NCBI GenBank assembly: GCA_036389255.1
Contig: DASVQI010000001.1
Span: forward strand, 62,001 to 126,000
Length of the DNA stretch: 64,000 nucleotides
Reading direction: 5' to 3'
Origin: JACVRN01 sp036389255
GTDB taxonomy: Bacteria; Acidobacteriota; Blastocatellia; Pyrinomonadales; Pyrinomonadaceae
Below the pieces are notes generated by a model. The model saw only the letters and a program-made list of their open reading frames with translations, did not search any database and had not been told where the DNA came from. Shown piece after piece: positions 43,607-51,539 of this stretch (position 1 is the stretch's first letter; every line of letters starts with the position of its first letter). The translations under genes and the position numbers were made by a program.

Positions 43607-45316
43607 TCAAATCCGGATGCCGCGCACCTTTTCGGGCTTCTTGTCGGAGGTGGGCTTGGCGAGCACTGCGTTGTCCTGCTCGCGCTTTTCGCGCTCTTCG
43701 CCCGTGTGCCATCTGGCCCATTCGGCGGGCGCGTCGAAGGTTTCGCCGCCGTGACGAGTGATGCGCTCTCTGACGCGGCACATGACGGGCGTGTTGACGC
43801 CTACGCCGGAGATGACGGCCTGTCCCTTGGTGAGCGCGGGCAGTTCGTCCAGAAGCTGCCTGCCTGCGCCTTCGACAGACTTGGCCACGGTGTCCTGGTC
43901 AATCGGGTTGACTATGCGCATGATGATTTGAGTCATGCACTGAGAGAGAACGTCTTGGTCTAGCTTGCCCGGTCGTTGTGTGATAAGACCTATGCCTACG
44001 CCGAACTTTCGCCCCTCGGAGAGAATCTGCTTGAGTATGTTGGTGGAGACGACCGTCTGGCCTGCGGGCGCGAAGCGGTGCGCCTCTTCCAGAAGCGTGA
44101 AGACAGGGTAGGGAAGATAGCTGTCCGAAGTCGGCTCGGCCTCGTTGCGAACCGTCGAGACTCGAGCCTTGTTGACGCGGCGAAGCAGCGTTGCGACCAC
44201 CACCTGCTGCTCATTCTGCTCTATGTCGGAGAGTTGAAGAACGGTGCAGCGACCCGGTCGGAAGAGTTCCGCCAGAGGGATGTGCTCGTGGTCTGAGAAG
44301 ATGGAATCGGGCCGGTCGAAGCGGTTGTCCAGCCTCCACAGCAGCGCGTCTATAGAGCCCACGTTCCCGCTTGAGCCGCCGCGCCCGTCATCGTCCCCGT
44401 ACTTCTCGGCCGTCACGGCGTCTCGCAAATCCTGATAGCCCCACAAGCCCCGCTCTCCTCGCTCTCCGGCCGTAAGCTTCCTGTAAGCCTGCGAGAGATA
44501 ATGCAGCATCTTGTCCGAAGTACCTTCGGGCAGAAGGTACTTGATGTCCGCTTCCGTCAGCGAAGAGACGCGCACCTTTATGCGGTCGTGAGTGAAGATT
44601 TTGACTTCAGGACTGTAGCCGTCAGGCGTGCGAAAGCGGTCGTCAGATTCTATGGAAGTCAGCGTGTCGTACTCGCCGTGCGGGTCAACTATGAGCACGG
44701 AGGCGCGATTGTGCGGGCGCATCAATTCTTCCACCAGCACGCCCGCCGTGTAGCTTTTGCCCGCGCCGGTTGAAGCCAGTATGGCGAGATGCGTCGAGAC
44801 GACATCTTTTATAGAAAGCACGACGGGGACTTCGCCCGCCGAGCGCGTCAGAAGGCTGCCGACGTGAGCCGCGCCCGTTTCGTCCACGTGACGCGGGCTT
44901 AAAACGTCAGCGAGCGTCTCGCTCGATGCCAGAAAGACGGAGTCGCCGGGGCTGGGCGGGATGCGCGGATTGACGAAGTCGCCAAGCTCGCGGCTGAAGT
45001 ATCCGATAGTCTCGACCGTTATCTCGTAAAGCTCGCAGGAGTCCGTGTCCAGCCCTATGAGGGATGAAACGATTGCGGGCGGCGTCTGCGGGTCTGAGAG
45101 AAAAGCGTCGGGCAGATTTCGCACCAGCCGTCGCTGCGTGATGTTGCCGAGGATGTGACGCGCAGCCCTGCCGTCCTGCGCGACGTAATATACGAACTCG
45201 CCAATTCGTGTGCGGCGATTCTCGGCCGTGATGAAGAGATACTCGTGGGGACGCTCGCCCGGCCCCTTCACCGTTCCCGTCAACGTGTCCAGCGTGCTAG
45301 GCTCTTTTGTAGACAT
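43607..45316 (-). CDS. HerA/VirB4-type ATPase (HAS-barrel, DUF87)
   Basis: A 569-residue P-loop ATPase of the HerA-FtsK superfamily. The N-terminal HAS-barrel (about 10-130) is followed by the P-loop ILASTGAGKSYTAG (Lys187), DPHGEYDTL, the Walker B region FTLLEEAHRFAP (about 410-421), an arginine-finger segment (QRPGKLDQDVLSQ) and a C-terminal basic tail. HerA proteins translocate DNA, usually with the NurA nuclease. No NurA or other nuclease gene is next to it, and it stands alone between the LytS kinase and polysaccharide genes, so a repair, conjugation-like or unknown DNA-processing role remains open. Confidence 0.93.
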   Translation of the reverse strand: MSTKEPSTLDTLTGTVKGPGERPHEYLFITAENRRTRIGEFVYYVAQDGRAARHILGNITQRRLVRNLPDAFLSDPQTPPAIVSSLIGLDTDSCELYEITVETIGYFSRELGDFVNPRIPPSPGDSVFLASSETLADVLSPRHVDETGAAHVGSLLTRSAGEVPVVLSIKDVVSTHLAILASTGAGKSYTAGVLVEELMRPHNRASVLIVDPHGEYDTLTSIESDDRFRTPDGYSPEVKIFTHDRIKVRVSSLTEADIKYLLPEGTSDKMLHYLSQAYRKLTAGERGERGLWGYQDLRDAVTAEKYGDDDGRGGSSGNVGSIDALLWRLDNRFDRPDSIFSDHEHIPLAELFRPGRCTVLQLSDIEQNEQQVVVATLLRRVNKARVSTVRNEAEPTSDSYLPYPVFTLLEEAHRFAPAGQTVVSTNILKQILSEGRKFGVGIGLITQRPGKLDQDVLSQCMTQIIMRIVNPIDQDTVAKSVEGAGRQLLDELPALTKGQAVISGVGVNTPVMCRVRERITRHGGETFDAPAEWARWHTGEEREKREQDNAVLAKPTSDKKPEKVRGIRI

Positions 45317-45457
45317 CTTCGTAGTGAATCAAAGAATAGTAGAGGACAATCGGACGGCTCTAGAAGCTAAAGCCAAAACATCGGCGCGAAGTATAGCACA
45401 TAGTGAGCGGGTGAGCGGACGGTATGAAAAGCTTTTAAGGGCTGGACTCGTGGGCTG

Positions 45458-46486
45458 TCAAAGCTCTACGGGCGAGCCGCCCCGGTTGATTGAGGCTTGC
45501 GCGGCTTCGAGAAGACGGACGACGCGCAGGCCCGCTTCCGCGTCCGTCAGGGGGCGTCGCCCCGTGCGTATGGAGTCCAGAAATTCTTCGCAGACGTAAT
45601 GAAGCGCTTCCGTGGAGTCCAGCTTGGGAACCCAGACATCGCCCGTGCGATAGCTGACAAGGGTCTGATAGGCGGCCTCTTTATCGGAGCTGTTCAAGTG
45701 CCGGTTGGTCGTCACGCCGCTATCGTAGATGCGTACCTTCTCGGTCGGCTCAATGTCGTCGTAGACAATCATCTTGCGGCTTCCGGCAATCAACGTGTGA
45801 CGGATTTTAACGGGCGAAAGCCAGTTGAAATGAAAATGCGCTATGAAGGGGTCTGAAAACTTGAGCATGACGTAGGCTATGTTCTCTATGCCGCGCTCAA
45901 TGTGGCAACTTCCGGTGGCGAGTATGACTTCGGGCTCACGCCCCACCACGAAATCCATTATGGAAAGGTCGTGCGGCGCTAAATCCCAGACAACGTTGAT
46001 GTCCTTCTGAAAGAGGCCAAGGTTGATTCGTGTCGAATCGAAGTAGAGAAGGTCGCCTATCTCGCCGCTATCTATAATCTCTTTGATTTTTCGCACAGCG
46101 CCCGTGTAGACGAAGGTGTGGTCAACCATGAGCGTCAAGCGCTGCCTGCGCGCAAGCTCTATCAGCGTCTCAGCCTCCGCTATGGAAGAGGTGAAGGGCT
46201 TTTCAACAAGGACGTGCTTGCCTGCCTCGAGCGCCTCTTTGGCGAAGGGAAAGTGTGTGGCGACGGGCGTGGCTATGACGACTGCGTGAAGCTCCGGGTC
46301 GCGCAGCAGCTCGCGGTAATCGGTCGTCGTTCGTGCGGAAGGATAACGACGACCGACCGCGCTCAACCGCTCGGAGTCCATGTCGCAGAGCCACCGCACC
46401 TTCGCGCCCCTGTTCTCAGCGAAGTTGCGAATCAGGTTCGGCCCCCAGTAGCCGCACCCTATCACGCCGATTGTCGTCATTGTCAT
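45458..46486 (-). CDS. Gfo/Idh/MocA oxidoreductase (WbpB-like)
   Basis: A 342-residue NAD(P)-dependent dehydrogenase. The Rossmann motif IGVIGCGYWGPNLIRNF opens the protein, EKPFTSS (about 96) is the catalytic Lys loop and the C-terminal part has the alpha/beta substrate fold. It is the last of three genes (acetyltransferase, aminotransferase, oxidoreductase) that together would convert UDP-GlcNAc uronate to a 3-amino or 3-acetamido sugar. In that pathway the enzyme oxidises C3 of UDP-GlcNAcA. Assignment to WbpB rests on neighbours; substrate specificity is not proven. A second copy exists at 57610. Confidence 0.92.
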   Translation of the reverse strand: MTMTTIGVIGCGYWGPNLIRNFAENRGAKVRWLCDMDSERLSAVGRRYPSARTTTDYRELLRDPELHAVVIATPVATHFPFAKEALEAGKHVLVEKPFTSSIAEAETLIELARRQRLTLMVDHTFVYTGAVRKIKEIIDSGEIGDLLYFDSTRINLGLFQKDINVVWDLAPHDLSIMDFVVGREPEVILATGSCHIERGIENIAYVMLKFSDPFIAHFHFNWLSPVKIRHTLIAGSRKMIVYDDIEPTEKVRIYDSGVTTNRHLNSSDKEAAYQTLVSYRTGDVWVPKLDSTEALHYVCEEFLDSIRTGRRPLTDAEAGLRVVRLLEAAQASINRGGSPVEL

Positions 46487-46500
46487 AAAGTCTTACGGGC

Positions 46501-47640
46501 TTAAGCGGGCTGCGCAGACATGCGAGCGTCGGCTCTCTGACTGCGCTTCGCGGAGGCATGGATGTTTTCAGCCACAACGTTTACCTGCTCGTCCGTCAGC
46601 TCAGGGAACATCGGAAGCGAGAGCACGCGCGCAGCCTGTCGCTCGGTCTCAGGAAAGCTGCCTCGCGCGCGGCCCAGAAAAGCGTAAGCCGGTTGCAGGT
46701 GTACCGGGACAGGGTAATGTATCCCTGTCTGCACGCCCTCCCCGGTCAAGTCCGCTTGCAGAGAGTCGCGCTCTTCCGATTGCACCACGTACAGGTGATA
46801 GACGTGGCGCGCGTAGTCCATCTCCTTCGGCAATATCAAACCCGCGCCTTCAAGCATCTCGTCGTAACGGGAGGCGTGCTCGCGCCGCAGCTCGTTCCAT
46901 CGCTCAAGGTGCTTGAGCTTCACTGATAGCACAGCGCCCTGAATACCTTCCAGCCTGAAGTTGTAGCCGATTATCTCGTGATGATACTTCCGCTCAGAGC
47001 CGTGGTCGCGCAGGAGCCTGACCTTTCGCGCAACCGCGTCGTCACTTGTGACTACAGCGCCGCCTTCGCCGTAAGCCCCTAGATTCTTGCCCGGATAAAA
47101 GCTGAAGGTCGCGGCGTGCCCGAATGTGCCCACGCGCCGCCCCTTATAGAGCGCGCCGTGCGCCTGCGCGGCGTCCTCTATGACCAGCAGGTTGTGGCGG
47201 CGCGCGATTTCAAGCACCGCGTCCAAGTCCGCCGCCTGACCGTAGAGATGCACGGGGATGATTGCGCGCGTGGCCGGCGTGATTGCCGCCTCTATCTGTC
47301 CGGCGTCAATTGTGTAAGAGACGGGGTCTGCGTCTACGAAGACGGGCGTAGCGCCTGCGGTAGAGACGGCTTCAGCCGTCGCAAAGAAGGTGTTGGCGGG
47401 GACTATGACTTCATCGCCAGCGCCTATGCCGCAAGCCGTCAGGGCCAGTTGAATAGCCGCCGTGCCGTTGGACACGCCGACGCAATGCCGCGCGCCTATG
47501 TACTCCGCGAATGACTCTTCAAAGGCGGCGACCTCGCGCCCCAGCACGAAAGAGGCGTTACTGAGGACGCGCATGACAGCCGCGTCCACCTCTTCCTTGA
47601 TGGCCCTGTACTGCGCCTGTAAATCAACAAAGGGAATCAT
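46501..47640 (-). CDS. DegT/DnrJ/EryC1/StrS aminotransferase (WbpE-like)
   Basis: A 379-residue PLP enzyme; the start at 47640 gives the typical MIPFVDLQAQYRAIKEEVD opening, though no ribosome site precedes it because a hairpin ends at the start codon. Lys185 in FSFYPGKNLGAYGEGG is the PLP lysine; GTAAIQLAL, VIEDAAQAHG and GYNFRLEGIQGAVL are family blocks. It would transfer an amino group to a 3-keto-sugar nucleotide. It lies between the acetyltransferase and the oxidoreductase, making a wbpD-wbpE-wbpB-like order. Confidence 0.94.
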   Translation of the reverse strand: MIPFVDLQAQYRAIKEEVDAAVMRVLSNASFVLGREVAAFEESFAEYIGARHCVGVSNGTAAIQLALTACGIGAGDEVIVPANTFFATAEAVSTAGATPVFVDADPVSYTIDAGQIEAAITPATRAIIPVHLYGQAADLDAVLEIARRHNLLVIEDAAQAHGALYKGRRVGTFGHAATFSFYPGKNLGAYGEGGAVVTSDDAVARKVRLLRDHGSERKYHHEIIGYNFRLEGIQGAVLSVKLKHLERWNELRREHASRYDEMLEGAGLILPKEMDYARHVYHLYVVQSEERDSLQADLTGEGVQTGIHYPVPVHLQPAYAFLGRARGSFPETERQAARVLSLPMFPELTDEQVNVVAENIHASAKRSQRADARMSAQPA

Positions 47641-47694
47641 AAAAACAGTGATAAGTGACAAGGGACGAGTGACGAGTAACAAGCTTTTAGCTTG
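47641..47694 (-). promoter_or_regulatory. Intercistronic hairpin d, stop-to-start, before the aminotransferase
   Basis: On the mRNA, GATGAGTGACGGGTGACAAG (plus coordinates 47691-47710) pairs with CTTGTTACTCGTCACTCGTC and its continuation to 47641, which ends CACTGTTTTT directly before ATG. The 5' arm lies within the last codons and stop of the acetyltransferase (MSDG-stop), so the element supplies that protein's C-terminus. The start-side arm is a 7-nt motif (YRTCACT) iterated about four times. Confidence 0.8.
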
Positions 47695-48174
47695 TCACCC
47701 GTCACTCATCAAGGCTGTTGCAGGATTGCCGACGACCGTTGAGCCTGCCGGAACGTCTCTGGTGACGACTGCGCCCGCGCCCACGGTCGCTCTTTCGCCA
47801 ATCTCGACGCCGGAGAGAATGGTCGCGCCCGTGCCGAGGCTTGCGCCGCGACGCACGAGCGTACGCTCAACAACCCAGTCGGCTTCGGTTTGAAGCCCGC
47901 CGTCTTCACGAGTCGCGCGAGGATGTTTGTCGTTGATGAAGTTAACGCCGTGGCCTACGAAGACTTCGTCTTCGATAGTCACGCCTTCGCAAATAAATGT
48001 GTGGCTGGAAATTTTGCAGTTGCGGCCAACAACCACGCCCTTCTGTATCTCTACGAAGGAGCCTATCTTGGTGTTGTCGCCAATCTCGCAGCCGTAGAGA
48101 TTGACGAAGTGATAGATGGCCACGTCGCGCCCCAGCTTGACGTCGGGCGCTATGACACAGAACTCACCCTTCAT
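47695..48174 (-). CDS. Hexapeptide-repeat N-acetyltransferase (WbpD-like)
   Basis: A 159-residue left-handed beta-helix acyltransferase. Hexapeptide repeats run through the protein (IAPDVKLG, IYHFVNLYG, IGDNTKIGSF, VVVGRNCKISS) and the C-terminal part has RRGASLGTGATILSGVEIGERATVGAGAVVTRDVP, typical of the WlbB/WbpD group that acetylates the 3-amino group of UDP-GlcNAc(3NH2)A from acetyl-CoA. It overlaps the tyrosine kinase gene by 4 nt (ATGA). It is shorter than its counterpart at 58629 and its last residues are encoded within hairpin d. Confidence 0.93.
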   Translation of the reverse strand: MKGEFCVIAPDVKLGRDVAIYHFVNLYGCEIGDNTKIGSFVEIQKGVVVGRNCKISSHTFICEGVTIEDEVFVGHGVNFINDKHPRATREDGGLQTEADWVVERTLVRRGASLGTGATILSGVEIGERATVGAGAVVTRDVPAGSTVVGNPATALMSDG

Positions 48175-50558
48175 CCGGCAGACCTGCCAGCCCCGGCACC
48201 TGTGGCAGCGCCTTCCGCTTCCGTGCCATCGTCCGACGAACTGTAGTAGCTCGAATAGTACCCGCCGTAATAGTAGTAGTCCTGCGCCTCAAGCTTCACG
48301 TTGTTGAGGACTATGCCGAAGATGTTTGCGCCAACGTCCACCAACTGCTGCTTGGCGCGACGCACCACGGCGCGAGACGAGCGGCCGCCGTGTACGACCA
48401 GCACTACGCCGTCAACCAGCGTCGAAAGGACGGAAGCGTCCGTGAAAGAGATTGCCGGAGGCGAGTCTATGATGACGTGCGTGTAGCGGTCTGCAAGCTC
48501 AAGCAGGAGCTTACGCATCTCGTTCGAGCCGAGAAGCTCCGCAGGGTTGGGCGGAATCGGCCCCGACGCAAGGAGCTTCAACTGCGGCAGCTTTTCATTG
48601 GACTGTATCACGCTGTCCAGCTCCGACTCGCCCGACAGGTAGTTGGTCAGCCCCGGCACGTTGCCTACGCCGAAGTGAGCGTGAACGCGCGGGCGGCGCA
48701 GGTCGCAATCAACAATCAGGACTTCCGCCCCGGTCTGCGCCAGCATGACAGCCGTGTTGACGGCCGTCGTCGTCTTGCCTTCGGACGGCTGGCTGGAGGT
48801 GACGAGTATGGTCTTGGGCGGCTGGCCCGCGCTTGAAAGCAGAAGCGACGTGCGCAAGTGCCTGTAGGCTTCTGCGGCGGGAGAGCGCGCGTCGTTGATA
48901 AGCGCGAGCGCCGTCACCTCGTTCTCTTCGGGCGGGGCGTTCTTACTCCTGAGCCGTGGCGAGTCGTTGCGCGAGGCGGGGATGAGCGCCAGCGCAGGCA
49001 GGTGCAGGTAACGGTCAACGTCCTCGACAGACTTCAGCGAGTCGTCAAGGTAGTCCAGCAGGAAGGCCAGACCGATACCGGCCGCCAGTGCCAGCACCAA
49101 AGCTATGAAGACGTTGCGAAGGCGCGGCGGCCCGACCAGCACGCCCGGACGCGCTACGTTCACCACGCTGATGTTATTCGTGCGGTCGCTTTCCTTAAGC
49201 TGTATCTCGTGCTGTCGTTGCAGGAGCATGGCGGCATACTGCTTGTCAGTCTCAAGCTGCTGCTCAAGCATGCTCATCTGTACCTGCGACAGATTCTGCT
49301 GGGAGGTGACGCCCTTAGCCGCCTCGAAATCCCTGCGCAGCGCCTGCTCATTGGCCAGAGCCGAGTCGTAACTGGTCTTTAAGGAGTTGATGACCTCCTT
49401 CGGGGCAACTTTGAGAGCGTTCTCTATATTTTCAATCTGGGCGTTTATCCTTTTTACAGCAGGATACTCGTCCGTGTAGACAACCAGCAGCTCGTCGCGC
49501 TGCGACTTCAACTGATCCAGCTTTTCCCTGAGCGCCTGTATGCGCTTGTTTTCTATCACCTGCGGCACGGCGTTCGGGTCGCTCTGGTTCCTGGCGGCGT
49601 TGTAGAGAGCCTCCGCGTTCTTACGCTTCTCTTCGGCGTCCAGCAGCTGCTGGCTAAGCTTTGTCAGCCGCTCGGCGTAGATGTTGGCACCTATGGCCTC
49701 CTTACCCGCCGGTATGTCCTGGCCACGCGCGTAGGCAATCTTCTCCTCTTCCCTCTGCCTGATTCTGAGCTGTAGTTCAGCCAACTCTTTCGCAATCAGC
49801 TCGGCGGCATGCCTCTGCCCCTGCGTCTCGCGGTCGTAGTTGTTGAGCATGAAGACTTCGGCCACGGTGTTGGCGATGGTCTGCGCCATCTCGGGGCTGG
49901 TGTGCCTGTAGCTGATTTTGACGAGGCTCGTGCCCGTCTCGGACTCCACTGTCAGGTTCGCTATCAGCGTGTCTTCATAGGGCTCAAGCTTGGCTATCTG
50001 TTCCGGCGTCAGTTGCTCGCGCACCTCTGTCTCTTTAACTATGGGAAGCTCCGACTGCACGGGTTTCTGCGCCGTGTTGTTCTGCGGGCCGGTGCGCGAG
50101 AAGACCTTCTTCAGGCTGGCCATGATGCCCGGCGATGATTGGCCGAAAAAGGCAGGGTTGTTCTGTAAATTCAGACTCAGGATGACCTGTCGCGCCAGCG
50201 CGGGGCTTTGCAGAAGACGAAGCTGCGTCTGGTAGTAGCCGGGGTCGTCCTGATTAATGACGACGGCCGTGTTTTGCAGCGCCACAGGGGCCTTCTTCGG
50301 CTCAATCAGGATGGTGGTCGTGGCCTGATAGATGGAGGGCATACGATACATCTGTATGGCGACCAGAGAGGTCACTACGACTACCAAGCTCAGTATGAGC
50401 CACCTACGCTTGAGCACGACCGAGAGGTACTCGCGCAGGTGCGGCGTCTCCATACGCGACGCGCCGTAAGATTTCGGCTGTATAACGTCGTGAAGCGGGC
50501 GATCTATCTCGCGCTCGACGTTGGTTAGCGGAAGCAAGCGATTGTCTGGTGAAACCAT
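48171..50558 (-). CDS. Polysaccharide chain-length determinant fused to BY-type tyrosine kinase
   Basis: A 795-residue inner-membrane protein. A Wzz domain spans two membrane segments (about 49-71 and 486-503) with a long periplasmic coiled coil between them (about 200-450, rich in Glu/Arg/Gln). The cytosolic kinase (about 550-795) has Walker A VTSSQPSEGKTTTAVN (Lys595), Walker A' LIVDCDLRRPRVH and the P-loop-associated IDSPPAISFTDA. The C-terminal tyrosine cluster DYYYYGGYYSSYYSS (about 758-772) contains eight Tyr for autophosphorylation. It controls export chain length of a surface polysaccharide and stands 81 bp after rfbD. Confidence 0.95.
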   Translation of the reverse strand: MVSPDNRLLPLTNVEREIDRPLHDVIQPKSYGASRMETPHLREYLSVVLKRRWLILSLVVVVTSLVAIQMYRMPSIYQATTTILIEPKKAPVALQNTAVVINQDDPGYYQTQLRLLQSPALARQVILSLNLQNNPAFFGQSSPGIMASLKKVFSRTGPQNNTAQKPVQSELPIVKETEVREQLTPEQIAKLEPYEDTLIANLTVESETGTSLVKISYRHTSPEMAQTIANTVAEVFMLNNYDRETQGQRHAAELIAKELAELQLRIRQREEEKIAYARGQDIPAGKEAIGANIYAERLTKLSQQLLDAEEKRKNAEALYNAARNQSDPNAVPQVIENKRIQALREKLDQLKSQRDELLVVYTDEYPAVKRINAQIENIENALKVAPKEVINSLKTSYDSALANEQALRRDFEAAKGVTSQQNLSQVQMSMLEQQLETDKQYAAMLLQRQHEIQLKESDRTNNISVVNVARPGVLVGPPRLRNVFIALVLALAAGIGLAFLLDYLDDSLKSVEDVDRYLHLPALALIPASRNDSPRLRSKNAPPEENEVTALALINDARSPAAEAYRHLRTSLLLSSAGQPPKTILVTSSQPSEGKTTTAVNTAVMLAQTGAEVLIVDCDLRRPRVHAHFGVGNVPGLTNYLSGESELDSVIQSNEKLPQLKLLASGPIPPNPAELLGSNEMRKLLLELADRYTHVIIDSPPAISFTDASVLSTLVDGVVLVVHGGRSSRAVVRRAKQQLVDVGANIFGIVLNNVKLEAQDYYYYGGYYSSYYSSSDDGTEAEGAATGAGAGRSAG

Positions 50559-50639
50559 AACTCTTAAACCCTATCCTAAAAAGAGAGGCCGAGGCCGAAA
50601 GCAGTCATAAACCTAGACATAATAGCAGAGAATGGCAGT

Positions 50640-51539
50640 CTAAGCCGAACGCAGAACCGTTGTTATTTGATTGGGTCGCCGTCCTGAGGACTCAAGCGTC
50701 CGTGCGACGAATTCCTTTAAAGCCTCCTGCCAGTGTGGGAGCGGCTCAAGGCCCATGGCCTCCGAGAGCAGGCAGGAAAGACCTGAATTGACGGGGCGGG
50801 GCGCGGGTCTTTGCAAAGAGCCGACACAGATGCTTTCAATCTCTGCCCCCTGATGCGGAACCCAGCGCTGGGCGCACCTGACAAAATCCTCGTAACTTGC
50901 GCCGTCGCCACTATTAACCACATGAAAGATACCTGGTATATCTCTTTCTGCCAACTCGCGCAAGCGCGCGGCAAGGTGCGGAGCGTAAGTCGGCGTCCCG
51001 TAAGCATCATTAATGGCCTTAAGACGCTCGCCCGCGAGGAGACGGTTGACTGCCGTTGCTAAAAAATTTTTGCCGCCCGCCCCGAAAATCCAGCCCGTGC
51101 GGACTATGATAGTGCGGGCCGAAGCCTTTGCCGCCAGCCGCTCGCCTTCGAGCTTGGCCTTCGCGTAGACGCTCTGCGGGTTGGGGTCGTCGCGCTGCGT
51201 ATATAAGCCCGGTTTCATCCCGTCAAATACGTAGTCCGTGGAGATGGTCACAAGCACCGCGCCGAACCTGCGGCAGTTGACGGCCAGATTCTCAGGCCCT
51301 TTTGCATTCACCAGAAATGCGCGCTCAGGATTTGACTCGCAGGCGTCAACGTCCGTCCACGCGGCGCAGTTGATGACCGCTTCCGGGCGCTCGCGCGCAA
51401 AGAGAGCCTCGACGGCCGCATCGTCCGTGATGTCCAGCGCCGCGTGGTCGCGGGCCAACACTTCGTCGCCCACAAAAGCGCAGTGGGATGCGACCGCCCT
51501 TCCCACCATGCCGTTTGCTCCTGTTATTAAGAGTCTCAA
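50640..51539 (-). CDS. rfbD: dTDP-4-dehydrorhamnose reductase
   Basis: A 299-residue short-chain dehydrogenase that makes dTDP-L-rhamnose, the last step of the RmlABCD pathway. The start is a TTG at 51539 that overlaps the rfbB stop as TTGA, giving MRLLITGANGMVGRAVASHC; a longer frame reaching into rfbB is unlikely. NAD(P)H site GANGMVGRAV, NCAAWTDVDACE, STDYVFDG and YAKAKLEGE (YxxxK catalytic pair) are all visible, and GTPTYAPHLAARL is typical of RfbD. rfbA and rfbC are not in the window. Confidence 0.94.
   Translation of the reverse strand: MRLLITGANGMVGRAVASHCAFVGDEVLARDHAALDITDDAAVEALFARERPEAVINCAAWTDVDACESNPERAFLVNAKGPENLAVNCRRFGAVLVTISTDYVFDGMKPGLYTQRDDPNPQSVYAKAKLEGERLAAKASARTIIVRTGWIFGAGGKNFLATAVNRLLAGERLKAINDAYGTPTYAPHLAARLRELAERDIPGIFHVVNSGDGASYEDFVRCAQRWVPHQGAEIESICVGSLQRPAPRPVNSGLSCLLSEAMGLEPLPHWQEALKEFVARTLESSGRRPNQITTVLRSA

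Noticed and set aside
43607..45316. Anti-phage defence locus based on the HerA-type ATPase
   Set aside because: Defence systems that use HerA have an adjacent nuclease, Sir2 or DUF4297 effector; none is near.
36392..47694. Iterated short motifs in four spacers, considered as CRISPR-like or tandem-repeat arrays
   Set aside because: Units are only 7-10 nt with no unique spacers between them, and each set forms one arm of a hairpin; there are no cas genes.
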